A stretch of DNA of 35,100 nt from Streptomyces sp. SID486 (GCF_009865385.1 NZ_WWJT01000470.1:1-35100); one strand, 5' to 3'; shown: positions 25,038-32,830, numbered from the stretch's first letter. Notes: generated by a model from the letters alone, not told the origin. Made by a program: numbers and translations.

Positions 25038-25463
25038 ATGGAACGCGAATGGCTTTTTCTGCTTATACCGTTGCTGATCGGAGTGAGTTTCCTTGGTGTT
25101 GCCGTGTACGGACTCCGCCGCGCCAGCGCGCTTCGCCGCAGCGGACTCACTGCGGTGGGGCGAGTCGTGCGTCACGAGACCAGGCGGGACGACGACGGAG
25201 GAAAGTACCACCACCCGGTCGTAGCCTGGACGACCCGGGACGGGGGCGAGTGCACATACCGCTCCACGTTCGGCCGCGGCACAGTTCTCCCCGGCTTCGG
25301 AATCGGTAGCTCCGTCACGGTGCTGTACGACGCGGAGAATCCCCACCGCTTCGAGGTCCGAGGGTGGGATTCCAAGACGTTCTACCTGGTATTCGCCGGG
25401 GTGGGGGCGGTGCTCACAGCAGGCGCGTTGTCGGTCCTCCTGGTCCTGCTGTTCACATTTTGA
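25038..25463 (+). CDS. DUF3592-type membrane protein
   Basis: 141 residues with a hydrophobic helix at about 5-25 (LFLLIPLLIGVSFLGVAVYG) and a second at about 115-140 (FYLVFAGVGAVLTAGALSVL), flanking an extracytoplasmic or cytoplasmic domain of ~85 residues. That domain has GRVVRHETRRDDDG, HHPVVAW and GSSVTVLYDAENPHRFEV, the usual marks of DUF3592 (small beta domain with VxVxYxPxNP). The ATG at 25038 has only a weak purine-rich site. The family has no established role. It is monocistronic and followed by a hairpin. Confidence 0.82.
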   Translation: MEREWLFLLIPLLIGVSFLGVAVYGLRRASALRRSGLTAVGRVVRHETRRDDDGGKYHHPVVAWTTRDGGECTYRSTFGRGTVLPGFGIGSSVTVLYDAENPHRFEVRGWDSKTFYLVFAGVGAVLTAGALSVLLVLLFTF

Positions 25464-25464
25464 T

Positions 25465-25495
25465 CCCCTTTGGGCCCCTCGCCGCCCAAGGGGCC
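25465..25495 (+). terminator. hairpin terminator after the DUF3592 gene
   Basis: CCCCTT-t-GGGC (25465-25475) pairs with GCCCAAGGGG (25484-25493) with one bulged base; an alternative 7-bp stem uses GGCCCCT/AGGGGCC. It begins directly after the TGA at 25461-25463. Confidence 0.75.
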
Positions 25496-25695
25496 GGGCG
25501 TGAACCGGCCCCTGTGGGCCCGCGCCATCGCACGCTCCCCCGGTTCCGCCGCCGGCCGCCGATCGGGCTCGGGTGCTCACCGGTAGCGGGTGAATCGGCT
25601 GGTTGTCGCGCGGAACGAGGTCGCGCCGCGCCGGGTACGCGCGCCACGCTCACCGCCGCCGCATCGCGGACCAGGCGACTGGTGGCACGGTGTGC

Positions 25696-26613
25696 CTAGA
25701 GGTCGATGTCGCGGTAGTGGGACAGGACTCCGCGGATGCGGTCGTACTGGCCCGGTGTGAAGTGGGTGCGGCAGTCGTCGTAGGAGTCGTCCATGTAGTT
25801 GTGGATCGGGTCGGTGCCCCGCGCCTGACAGGTGTCGCGGCCGGTGGGGCAGCCCACGGCCGGGGTCGCTTCGGCCGGGGTGTCGTCGACGTAGTCGCCG
25901 AACCCGGCACAGCCGTTGTGGTAGGTGCTCCACAGGCCGGCCCAGTGCCCGATCTGATGGACTGCCGTCTTGCCCTGGTCGTAGTGGGGGCGGGTACCGC
26001 CGGGCAACGTGTCGTTCTGGAGCACCACGCCGTCGTCTCCGGGCCGGGCGCTGTAGTCCCATGGGTAGGTGGCCCAACTGGAGGCGAAGTCGGGGTTGGG
26101 GCCGACCAGCCAGATGTTGAGGTACTGCTCGTTGCCCACGTGTGTTCGCTTGACGTACGCCTCGTTCTGGCTGCCAGGGACAACGCCGTGGAGCACGGAG
26201 CCGGACACGGCGTGCCGACGCACCTGGAAGGTCTGGAAGGACAGCCCGATCGGGTTGAAGGCGTTATTTACGACCCTCAACTGCTCTTGGAGGACCTCGT
26301 CGGAGACGTTCCCCTCCCCCGTCTTCTCGTCGTAGAACACATTCCAGACGACCGCTGTCCTGTACGCCGCCTTGCGCCCTTGTGCCGGCTGGGCGTTCGG
26401 CTGCTGCGGGACATCCCGCCGCACAGCTGCGGCCGGTTCCCTGCTGACGATGGCAGCCGCGCGAGCGGCGCCGCTTTCGCCGGTTTCCGCCGCCGAACGG
26501 GTGACACAGGCGTGAGCCGTACCTGCGGCGCCGGGACCGGCCGGGACGACCAGGCAGGCAGCCAGCAGCCCCGACAGAGCCATCCCGCGGCGGAGCATTC
26601 GCGTAACCTTCAC
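25696..26613 (-). CDS. secreted M43-type (pappalysin/cytophagalysin-like) metalloprotease, catalytic residues lost
   Basis: 305 residues from a GTG at 26613 with GAGGG 8 nt upstream. A signal peptide (MLRRGMALSGLLAACLVVPA, cleavage near AHA) is followed by a propeptide-like Ala-rich stretch and an M43B domain: NVSDEVLQEQLRVVNNAF, a zinc-region helix, CAGFGDYVDDTPAE, CPTGRDTC, DPIHNYMDDSYDDC (Met-turn) and FTPGQYDRIR. The zinc motif of the family is HExxHxxGxxH. Here the bases at 25931-25963 give HQIGHWAGLWS: the catalytic Glu is Gln and the third zinc-binding His is Ser. Everything else looks intact, so this is either a pseudoenzyme that still folds and binds or an early stage of decay. Secreted, monocistronic. 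Confidence 0.85.
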   Translation of the reverse strand: MKVTRMLRRGMALSGLLAACLVVPAGPGAAGTAHACVTRSAAETGESGAARAAAIVSREPAAAVRRDVPQQPNAQPAQGRKAAYRTAVVWNVFYDEKTGEGNVSDEVLQEQLRVVNNAFNPIGLSFQTFQVRRHAVSGSVLHGVVPGSQNEAYVKRTHVGNEQYLNIWLVGPNPDFASSWATYPWDYSARPGDDGVVLQNDTLPGGTRPHYDQGKTAVHQIGHWAGLWSTYHNGCAGFGDYVDDTPAEATPAVGCPTGRDTCQARGTDPIHNYMDDSYDDCRTHFTPGQYDRIRGVLSHYRDIDL

Positions 26614-27156
26614 GCCACCATCCCTCGTGTGAGTCCATGTCGCCGGGCATGCGGATCGCACGCCCGGCAGCCTCGTACAACCGGTTCCGGGCGAACCCCG
26701 GAGTGGCGGAGCGCAGGCGCGGCGCGCCCAGACGATGCTCGCCCGGCAAGGTGACGCTAACGACGGCAGCCGCATGGTGGCCGGAGGCATCGGCAACAGT
26801 CACTCGCCCGCAGTAACGCACCCGATCGCGGGGCCACGGACCTGCCCAGGCTTTCCGCGGTCGTCTGCACAAGTCCTTGCGGTAAGCCGGTGCGGGCGGA
26901 GCGGTTCCGGTGACCGTGCTCGGCCTGGGGTAGTGCTGTCCGCACCGTTGCTTTCCGCGGCTGCCCTCGGCGGGCGGTCTTCGGACATCACCACCGCGGG
27001 TCACAGTCGCGGAATGGCGGCCAGCCGACATGCCAGGTTGCTTCCCCACTGTTGAGCACGGGTGCCGCGCCCGGAACGACCCCGTAGCCGGCTCTACTAG
27101 CGTGCTCGATACGGCTGATGGAGCACACCGGCGCCGAAGGGTCGGCGGGGTGCCGG
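26614..27156. other. intergenic region, nothing recognised
   Basis: 543 bases upstream of the metalloprotease gene and downstream of the TetR gene. The open frames have no recognisable protein. Promoter of the minus-strand protease must lie here; no clear boxes are seen. Confidence 0.4.
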
Positions 27157-27801
27157 TCAGGGGGCATGGTGCGGGGAGCCGTTCCCGGTGGGCGGTTCCT
27201 GGGAGGAGTGGTGCGGTGCGAGGGCCGAGATCAGGCGTCGATTGGCCTCGTGGGGTGTCATACCCCAGTCCCATTCGGTCTTGTGCAGGCGCAGGGAGAC
27301 GATGCCGTGCCAGGCCGACCACAGGAGGAGCGCCGCGGCGAAGGGGGCCTTCGGGTCGACGCGGCGGGCGAGCTCCACGATGCGCTGCTGCAGGCGGGGC
27401 CCGTGTGCGGCGCGGGTGGCCGGGACCTCGTCGTCGCTCTCGAACAACAGCTGGTAGGCGCCGGGGTGTTCCAGGGCCCAGGCGATGTACGCGTCACCCG
27501 CGACGACCAGCCGGTCGGCGTCCTCCGGTGCGCTGTCCAGTGCCGCCTCGACAGCCTTGATCAGGGAGGCGTACTCGGTGTCGAGTACGGCGGACCGCAA
27601 GTCGGCTTCTGAGGGGAAGTGCCAGTAGACAGCCGACGGAGCGACCCGGCAGGCGCGCGCGATCGAGCGCAGGGACGGCACGGCGACAGGCTGGGGCTGC
27701 GTCAGCATCGCCACTGCGGCTGCGACGAGTTCAGCCCGCAGGTCGCGGCTGTCCCTGGCGGCGGCGGTTTCTCGGGATCTGGTCACCGCGCCATTGAACA
27801 C
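27157..27801 (-). CDS. TetR-family repressor (WHG-domain type)
   Basis: About 214 residues if started at the GTG at 27801; a GTG at 27786 is an equally good choice, since the first lies inside the operator. The N-terminal helix-turn-helix reads SLRSIARACRVAPSAVYWHF, the standard TetR recognition helix. The C-terminal part contains LLLWSAWHGIVSLRLHK, the WHG signature of a common actinobacterial TetR subgroup. It is divergent from the EthD-like gene, and the intergenic DNA is a perfect 16-bp inverted repeat, so it should repress both itself and that gene and be released by a small ligand. Ligand unknown. Confidence 0.9.
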   Translation of the reverse strand: MFNGAVTRSRETAAARDSRDLRAELVAAAVAMLTQPQPVAVPSLRSIARACRVAPSAVYWHFPSEADLRSAVLDTEYASLIKAVEAALDSAPEDADRLVVAGDAYIAWALEHPGAYQLLFESDDEVPATRAAHGPRLQQRIVELARRVDPKAPFAAALLLWSAWHGIVSLRLHKTEWDWGMTPHEANRRLISALAPHHSSQEPPTGNGSPHHAP

Positions 27802-27835
27802 CCGTTCATTGTAAGCTGCAATGAACGGGTGTTCA
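27795..27835. promoter_or_regulatory. perfect 16-bp inverted repeat, TetR operator
   Basis: TGAACACCCGTTCATT (27795-27810) and its exact complement (27820-27835) flank a 9-nt centre. It sits between the TetR gene and the EthD-like gene; within each arm TGAAC...GTTCA is itself palindromic, as expected for two repressor dimers. Confidence 0.85.
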
Positions 27836-27852
27836 GGAAGGTGGAGACGACG

Positions 27853-28185
27853 ATGCTCACGCTCATGACGGTGATCCGGAAGCGGCCCGAGGTTTCCACG
27901 GCGGACTTCCGCCACTTCATGGAACACGAATACGGACCGACCTACGCGGCGCTACCCCAGGTGAAGGAGTACGTGCAGTACTTCCTGACCGATGCGGCGA
28001 ACGACGGCGTGGAGCAGCCCATCGACGCCATCGTGCGGATCAGCTTCGACTCGCGGTCCGCCATGCGCGAGGCACTCGCGACCCCGGAGTACCAGCGGGC
28101 GCACGAACTGCGCGGCGCCTATATGCGGGAGGCGTCGACCGGCATCCATTCGGCGGTCCTCGACCGGCAGGTGCAACTGGTCTAG
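27853..28185 (+). CDS. EthD-like dimeric alpha/beta-barrel protein
   Basis: 110 residues, ATG with GGAAGGTGGAG upstream. The length, MLTLMTVIRKRPEVSTADFRHF start, HEYGPTYAALPQVKEYVQ and the strand/helix pattern that ends in HSAVLDRQVQLV fit the EthD family of ferredoxin-like dimeric barrels. Such proteins take part in degradation of xenobiotics or in cyclisation/oxidation of aromatic polyketides. It is controlled by the divergent TetR repressor through the operator just upstream. It converges on the SDR gene, with only 16 nt between stops. Substrate unknown. Confidence 0.8.
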   Translation: MLTLMTVIRKRPEVSTADFRHFMEHEYGPTYAALPQVKEYVQYFLTDAANDGVEQPIDAIVRISFDSRSAMREALATPEYQRAHELRGAYMREASTGIHSAVLDRQVQLV

Positions 28186-28201
28186 CCGGGACACACCGTG
28201 A

Positions 28202-29131
28202 TCACGCGGCGCCGGTCAGGAGATCCTGCGACAGGTCCCAGAGGCGCCGCGCGCCTTGCGGGTCGAGTGCGTAGCGGGCGACACCGTCCAGCGTGCCGGA
28301 GCGCCGGTCGACGACCTCAGTTTCGTTGCAGTCGACGAAGTAGCGGCCGCCGACGCCTTCGAGCAGCGGCGAGGTGGCGAGGAGCGCCGACGTGGCGGCA
28401 CCCTGCTCGACGGTCTTGATCAGCTCGGCGGGAACGCGGCCGCTGCCCCGGCCCCCGGTGTGCCGCTGCAGGTTCGTGTAGACGGCGCCCGGCATCAGGG
28501 CGTTGGCGGTGATGTTGTCGTCGACCCAGCGGCGGGTCGCCTCCACCGCGAACAGGACGTTCGCGGTCTTGGACTGACCGTAGGCCAGCCACGGATCGTA
28601 CGGGCGGAAGGCGAAGTTGATGTCGTCCCACACGATCGGCGACTGCTGGTGACCGGTCGAACTGACCACCACGACGCGGGCGTTGCCGTCGGCAGCCAGC
28701 GCCTCGTGCAGGCCGGTGGCAAGGGCGAAGTGGCCCAGGTGGTTGGTGGCGAACTGCCACTCCCAGCCGTGCTTCGTGTACTGCTCGGGGCAGGCCATGA
28801 CGCCCGCGTTGTTCACCAGGATGTGCAGCGGACCCTGCCAGGCGGCGATGAAGGCCGCGATGGACGCGGGATCGGTCAGGTCGAGGCGCACGGCCCGCAG
28901 GTCCTGGTTGCCGGTCGACCGGGTGATGTCCTTGGCGACCCGTTCGCCGGCCTCCACGTCCCGCACTGCGAGGGTGACGGCCGCGCCGGTGGCCGCCAGG
29001 GCGCGCGCCGTCTCCGCCCCGATACCCGAAGAGGCGCCGGTGATCACCGCACGACGGCCGGTGAGATCGATCCCCGCGACGACTTCGCCTGCGGTGCTGG
29101 AAAAATGGAACGGGGTGCTGAGGGCACTCAT
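28202..29131 (-). CDS. short-chain dehydrogenase/reductase 1
   Basis: 309 residues, ATG with AAGGAG 8 nt upstream. All classical SDR motifs are present: GASSGIG cofactor loop, DLTDP, NNAGVM, a catalytic Ser in VVVSSTGHQ, and YGQSK for the Tyr/Lys pair. The long form with the extra SPIVWDDINF segment is close to retinol dehydrogenase/WWOX-like SDRs that many Streptomyces carry. It should use NADP(H) to interconvert an alcohol and a carbonyl. It follows a second SDR gene in the same direction (90-nt gap), which suggests a two-gene unit regulated in the past by the broken LysR gene. Substrate unknown. Confidence 0.9.
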   Translation of the reverse strand: MSALSTPFHFSSTAGEVVAGIDLTGRRAVITGASSGIGAETARALAATGAAVTLAVRDVEAGERVAKDITRSTGNQDLRAVRLDLTDPASIAAFIAAWQGPLHILVNNAGVMACPEQYTKHGWEWQFATNHLGHFALATGLHEALAADGNARVVVVSSTGHQQSPIVWDDINFAFRPYDPWLAYGQSKTANVLFAVEATRRWVDDNITANALMPGAVYTNLQRHTGGRGSGRVPAELIKTVEQGAATSALLATSPLLEGVGGRYFVDCNETEVVDRRSGTLDGVARYALDPQGARRLWDLSQDLLTGAA

Positions 29132-29221
29132 CAGGGGACTCCTTACTGAAAAGGCTGCTTGCCGGACAACTGGGTCCTGGCGCGCCCGTGGGCGCTGAGG
29201 ACGGACGCCTGCAGGCGGCGT

Positions 29222-30109
29222 TCAGGGGACGAGCAGTCCGTCCTGTTCGACGGGAGGCGTGCCGTCGTGCCAGGGCAGGGCCTTGCCGAAGCGCACCAAC
29301 TCGCCGTAAAGCCCGGGATCGACGTGCTCGGCGAAGACCAGATCGAGGACGGCCTCGGCGGCCCTGGCGGGCGGCTGGGCCTGGCTGTAGTCGCTGAACC
29401 AGGGGCGCGAGGTCGCGGTGTCGACCATGCCGGGGCACACGGCGGCGACGAGCGTGCCGTCGGCGAGGTCACGCGCACGGCGTTCGGCCGCGACGGCACG
29501 AACGGCGGCGACCTGGGCCACCTTCGAGGGCACGTTCAGCCACAGTGGCCAGCCCGCCTCCTGCGCGGTGTTGTGGTGGATGGCACTGCGCCACGACTCC
29601 ACCGCGTACTCGACCTGGTCCAGGCTCGCCCCGTTAAAAAGGTGGTGAAGTCGGCCGTCGAGGTGACCGAGTGTGCCCAGACTGCTGGCCACGACGAGGA
29701 GTCGGCCGCCCGGGCGCAGCACGGGGCCGAAGGAGCGCAGGATCGCGTGCGTCGCGGTGTTGGAGACGTCGATGAACTCGTCGGCCCGCTCGGCCTGTGA
29801 CTCCCCGGGGAGCACTCGGGTGACAGCGTTGGAGATGACGACGTCCACCCCTCCGTACCGGGCCCGCAGTTCGTCGGCCAGACGGACGATGGCGTCGCCG
29901 TCCGTGACGTCGAGGACCCGACCCTCGACGCGGGAGCAGGTGGCGGGCAACCGGGTGACCTCCCGGGCGGCGTCCGCCACGCGCTGCCGGTTACGGCCGG
30001 TGAGCAGGACCAGGTCCTGCGGGTCCATGCGGGCCGCCAGTCCTTCGGCGAAGGCCCGGCCGAGCCCTTGGTTGGCCCCCGTGACGAGGGCGATGCGTGA
30101 AGTGGTCAT
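29222..30109 (-). CDS. short-chain dehydrogenase/reductase 2, atypical active site
   Basis: 295 residues. The N-terminal GANQGLGRAFA is a normal SDR cofactor loop (TGxxxGxG), and LDVTDGDA and LLVVASSLG with the catalytic-region Ser are kept. The NNAG motif reads ISNAV, and at the place of the YxxxK pair the protein reads NVPSK (complement of 29561-29600 region): Lys is kept but the catalytic Tyr is Asn. The pattern is nearest to carbonyl reductase-like SDRs. Either it is not a dehydrogenase any more or a neighbouring residue takes over. First gene of a two-gene SDR unit, divergent from the LysR remnant. Confidence 0.8.
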   Translation of the reverse strand: MTTSRIALVTGANQGLGRAFAEGLAARMDPQDLVLLTGRNRQRVADAAREVTRLPATCSRVEGRVLDVTDGDAIVRLADELRARYGGVDVVISNAVTRVLPGESQAERADEFIDVSNTATHAILRSFGPVLRPGGRLLVVASSLGTLGHLDGRLHHLFNGASLDQVEYAVESWRSAIHHNTAQEAGWPLWLNVPSKVAQVAAVRAVAAERRARDLADGTLVAAVCPGMVDTATSRPWFSDYSQAQPPARAAEAVLDLVFAEHVDPGLYGELVRFGKALPWHDGTPPVEQDGLLVP

Positions 30110-30179
30110 ACGTCAACGCTAGGAATCCTCAGTCCATGAGTCCAACGAAAGTTCGGCACACGTAGTATGCGGAAACGTC

Positions 30180-30549
30180 ATGGACTGCACGGATGTGCCA
30201 CCGGCCGTGCTGTGCGCCCTGCGCGCCGGCGCCGACCAGGGATCGTTCACCGCGGCAGCGGCGGCCTCGCTCGGCTTGCACGCAGTGCTCGGCTTGCACG
30301 CAGTCCGCGTTGGCCCGGCAGATCACCACGATCGAGTCGACGGCCGGCGCGGAACTGCTGGAGCGGCGGCGTGACAGGGGGCGGCTCACGTCGGCGGGCC
30401 GGGTCGTCATGCGCCGGACGGCGGTCGTGCTCGATGAGATCTCCGTGACCGCCTGGGAGGTGTCCGGCCTGCCGGAGCGGTTCCTGAGATTCGTCCGGCC
30501 TGCCGGAGCGGTTCCTGAGAATGGCCCGGTTTGCTGGAGCGGTCCCTGA
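30180..30549 (+). pseudogene. LysR-family regulator, frameshifted and truncated
   Basis: From an ATG at 30180 the frame reads VPPAVLCALRAGADQGSFTA, a LysR helix-turn-helix start; after a shift the next frame reads QSALARQITTIESTAGAELL and LTSAGRVVMRRTAVVLDEI, the rest of the DNA-binding domain. The break is at an 18-bp tandem duplication (30270-30305) in which each unit also has one extra C relative to the expected L-G-L-T-Q-S. The effector-binding domain is absent: after ~30450 the sequence becomes tandem repeats. It stands divergent from the SDR pair, the usual arrangement for a LysR gene and its target. Confidence 0.8.
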
Positions 30550-30553
30550 GAAT
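30462..30553. repeat. three tandem ~31-bp units
   Basis: Units at 30462-30492, 30493-30522 and about 30523-30553 follow GTCCGGCCTGCCGGAGCGGT then TCCTGAGA, the third diverged. They lie where the LysR gene should continue. Confidence 0.75.
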
Positions 30554-30588
30554 GCCCGCCTGCCGGATCAGTCCGTAATGATCCGACT

Positions 30589-30648
30589 GGGATGGGTGGC
30601 GACGGGGTGGGTGCCGATGGGATGGGTGCCGATGGGATGGGTGCCGAG
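30589..30648. repeat. four tandem 15-bp units
   Basis: GGGATGGGTGCCGAT repeated four times (30589, 30604, 30619, 30634) with substitutions in the first two. No gene uses them convincingly. The 210 bases that follow up to 30858 hold a short plus-strand frame (ASAAARKKQRRRLLARLAAA to a stop at 30826-30828) that I cannot assign. Confidence 0.8.
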
Positions 30649-30858
30649 CGCCGGCACCGTCCCCCGCCACACACCCCGGAGTGCGTGCCCTCCGCGTCGG
30701 CGGCGGCCCGCAAGAAGCAACGGCGCCGGCTCCTGGCACGCCTCGCCGCCGCCCCCGGCCATGACACGGGTGACACCGTGCTACGTGCGGCGGCACTCGG
30801 CGCCCGCATTCCCCTGCCCTCCGCATGAGGTCCGTGGCGCGACGCTCGCCCTTCCTGA

Positions 30859-31272
30859 TCACGTCGTCTCGATCAGCTCCAGCAGGTTGCCCTCCGGGTC
30901 GGCTACGTACGCGTACCGCATGCCGTCGCTGACGCCAGGCGCCGGCGGCGACACCGCAGCAGCACCGCAGTCCTGCGTCAGGCGGACGAATTCGACGTCA
31001 AGATCCGGGACTTGGAGCGCCAAGTGGGTGAAGGTCTGCACGGCAGTGGCGGCGAAGGCGTCGGTGTGCAGGACGGGGCGCGAGCCGGACCGCTCGACAA
31101 ACTCCACCCGCAGGCCAGCCGCATTGCTCACTACGACGGTACGCACTCCGGCTTCTGGCATCTCCACGCGCTCCTCCACCTGCGTGAGTCCCAAAGCGGC
31201 GGCGTACCAGGCTTCCTGTGCGGCGATGTCCGCGACCGAGAGGTTGACGTGGTGAAACCGGGCAACGGGCAT
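30859..31272 (-). CDS. VOC-family (glyoxalase/bleomycin-resistance-like) protein
   Basis: 137 residues, ATG with AAGGGAG upstream. One full VOC domain: FHHVNLSVADIAAQEAWY at the start with the first metal His, a central TFTHLALQVPDLD with the second His, and YAYVADPEGNLLELIE at the end with the metal Glu and the usual DPEGN turn. The family includes glyoxalases, extradiol dioxygenases and drug-binding resistance proteins; a single-domain member like this forms dimers. It is divergent from a TetR gene across a 54-bp gap with an inverted repeat, so it is probably induced by a small toxic compound. Confidence 0.9.
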   Translation of the reverse strand: MPVARFHHVNLSVADIAAQEAWYAAALGLTQVEERVEMPEAGVRTVVVSNAAGLRVEFVERSGSRPVLHTDAFAATAVQTFTHLALQVPDLDVEFVRLTQDCGAAAVSPPAPGVSDGMRYAYVADPEGNLLELIETT

Positions 31273-31284
31273 GACGACTCCCTT

Positions 31285-31319
31285 GGTTAATACGATTCAC
31301 CTGGTAAGCGATGTTAACC
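31285..31319. promoter_or_regulatory. imperfect 35-bp inverted repeat, likely TetR operator
   Basis: GGTTAA...ACC-T-GGT...TTAACC is symmetric about 31302, with outer 6-bp and inner 3-bp arms exact. It fills the gap between the VOC and TetR genes and overlaps AT-rich -10-like sequence. Confidence 0.6.
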
Positions 31320-31326
31320 TACGAGC

Positions 31327-31974
31327 ATGACTCCTCCCGCGACGCGTCGTCCGGTCGGCCATCATCACGGCAACCTGCGCAACGCCCTCCTGCAGGCGTC
31401 CTTGGAACTGGTCGGCGAGCGAGGCCCCCACGGCTTCACCCTGGCGGAGGCGAGCCGCCGAGCCGGAGTGAGCGTGGCGGCGCCGTACAAGCACTTCACC
31501 GACCGGGACGCGCTGCTGGCGGAACTCGCCACGCAGGGCTACCGCGAGCAGCGGACGCGCTTCGCCGCGGCCATGAACGCCGACGAGGACCCCGTCGAAC
31601 AACTGGCATCATTTGCGGCGGCATACGTCAGATTCGCCGCCGAGGAACCCGCCCTGTTCGATGTCACCTTCAACGCGGGCCTCGACAAATCCCGCTTCGC
31701 CGAACTTGCCTCGACGGGCGACGAGGTGGCCGGCCTCTTGCTGCCGGTGGCCCGACAGCTCGCCCCGACCCCGGACGCCGCATTCGACCTGCTGCTTCGG
31801 GTCGCCGCCGCCGCACACGGCCTGGCAGTGTTCCTGAGGCAGGGACTGTTCGGCATGGGCAGTGCGGCCCTCACGGACACCGAGAAGAAGGCTGCCCGCA
31901 CGGCGCGGGAAATCACGGGCCAGGTCGCCGACCTTCCCGAGCGGCCGTCGACGGCTCCCACATCCGGGTGTTGA
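31327..31974 (+). CDS. TetR-family repressor
   Basis: 215 residues. The N-terminal part GNLRNALLQASLELVGERGP and the helix-turn-helix TLAEASRRAGVSVAAPYKHF are typical of TetR regulators; the C-terminal domain (AAYVRFAAEEPALFDVTFNA) belongs to the TetR_C/WHG-like group. The final residues PSTAPTSGC are encoded by the transposase remnant that begins at 31947, in another frame, so the native C-terminus has been replaced by about ten residues; the fold itself is probably complete. It should control itself and the divergent VOC gene through the repeat at 31285-31319. Confidence 0.88.
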   Translation: MTPPATRRPVGHHHGNLRNALLQASLELVGERGPHGFTLAEASRRAGVSVAAPYKHFTDRDALLAELATQGYREQRTRFAAAMNADEDPVEQLASFAAAYVRFAAEEPALFDVTFNAGLDKSRFAELASTGDEVAGLLLPVARQLAPTPDAAFDLLLRVAAAAHGLAVFLRQGLFGMGSAALTDTEKKAARTAREITGQVADLPERPSTAPTSGC

Positions 31975-32459
31975 AGGGGGGGGCCAAGACGGGCCGAAGC
32001 CCAGTTGACCGAGGCAGAACCGGCAGCAAGCACCCCCTGATCACCGACGCCACCGGGATCCCGCTCGCCGCCACCCTGCCCCGTGGCAACGCAACGATGT
32101 CACCCAGCTCATCCCGTTGCTCGAAGCGGTGCCGCGGGTGCGGGGCAAGCGAGGCCGGCCTCGGCGCAGGCCGGACGTGGTGTCGGGCGACCGCGGCTAC
32201 TCACGACAAGTACCGCCGCATGGTCAGGCACCTCGGTGTGAAGCCGCTGAACGCCCGCCACGGCACCGAGCACGGATCAGGTCTGGGCACTCAACGCTGG
32301 CTCGTGGAGCGCGCGTTCGCCCATCTGCACTGGTTCCGCCGCCTGCGGATCCGCTGGGAGATCCGCGACGACATCCACGAAGCCCTACCTCACCCTGGGG
32401 TGTGCACTCATCTGCTGGCGACGTCTGCGCTCACGCCGTTGACCCATCTAGCAAGTTGA
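31947..32459 (+). mobile_element. IS5-type DDE transposase remnant
   Basis: Reads VDGSHIRVLKGGAKTGRSPV and then DRGRTGSKHPLITDATGIPL, the segment with the first DDE aspartate in IS5-family transposases of Streptomyces. It continues in another frame (LLEAVPRVRGKRGRPRRRPD, VVSGDRGY with the second aspartate), returns to the first frame (HDKYRRMVRHLGVKPLNARH, WLVERAFAHLHWFRRLRIRW with the final Glu) and shifts once more near 32386. At least three frameshifts and a missing N-terminal half show it is dead. It cuts into the C-terminal codons of the TetR gene and overlaps the end of the HxlR gene. No terminal inverted repeats found. Confidence 0.88.
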
Positions 32460-32828
32460 ACGAGCGGACTGCAGGTCGGGAGCGCCTGCTGCTTCCTGGG
32501 CGGCCATCACCTCATCGCCGTGCTCGAAGGCCCATGCGCCGACGGCGTCGATGGGCGCCAACAAGGTCCTTCCCAGAGCGGTGAGTTGGTACTCGATCCG
32601 GGAGGTTGCGTCGGGGTGTGCCTGCCGATCGACCAGTCCGTTGAACTGCAGCCGCCGCAGAGTCTCGGTGAGGACCTTCGAGCTGATGCCCCCGATCCGC
32701 TCCCGCAGTTCGACCGGGCGCCTGGGGCCGTCGCGCAGCGCCCAGAGCACCACGGCGTTCCAGGTGTTGGAGAGCAGGTCGAAGGCGAGGCGGGCACGGC
32801 AGTCGGCGAGGAAGGCGTCGGTAGTCAC
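32448..32828 (-). CDS. HxlR-family transcriptional regulator
   Basis: 126 residues from a GTG at 32828. The winged-helix pattern of HxlR/YodB regulators is clear: LLSNTWNAVVLWALRDGPRR, ELRERIGGISSKVLTETLRR, LQFNGLVDRQ and YQLTALGRTLL. The usual N-terminal Cys of this family is present in FLADCRARL and could sense electrophiles or redox state. It is divergent from the F420-type reductase gene and probably represses it. The last few residues overlap the IS5 remnant, so the natural end may be lost. Confidence 0.88.
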   Translation of the reverse strand: MTTDAFLADCRARLAFDLLSNTWNAVVLWALRDGPRRPVELRERIGGISSKVLTETLRRLQFNGLVDRQAHPDATSRIEYQLTALGRTLLAPIDAVGAWAFEHGDEVMAAQEAAGAPDLQSARSTC

Positions 32829-32830
32829 GT

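Noticed and set aside
26735..27055. Plus-strand 106-residue open frame in the gap before the TetR gene
   Set aside because: No ribosome binding site, no recognisable family, composition typical of a chance frame.
30462..30648. CRISPR-like array
   Set aside because: Units are contiguous tandem repeats of 31 and 15 bp without unique spacers.
31311..32459. 382-residue plus-strand protein
   Set aside because: Its first half is a shifted frame of the TetR gene and its second half a frameshifted transposase, so it is not one gene.
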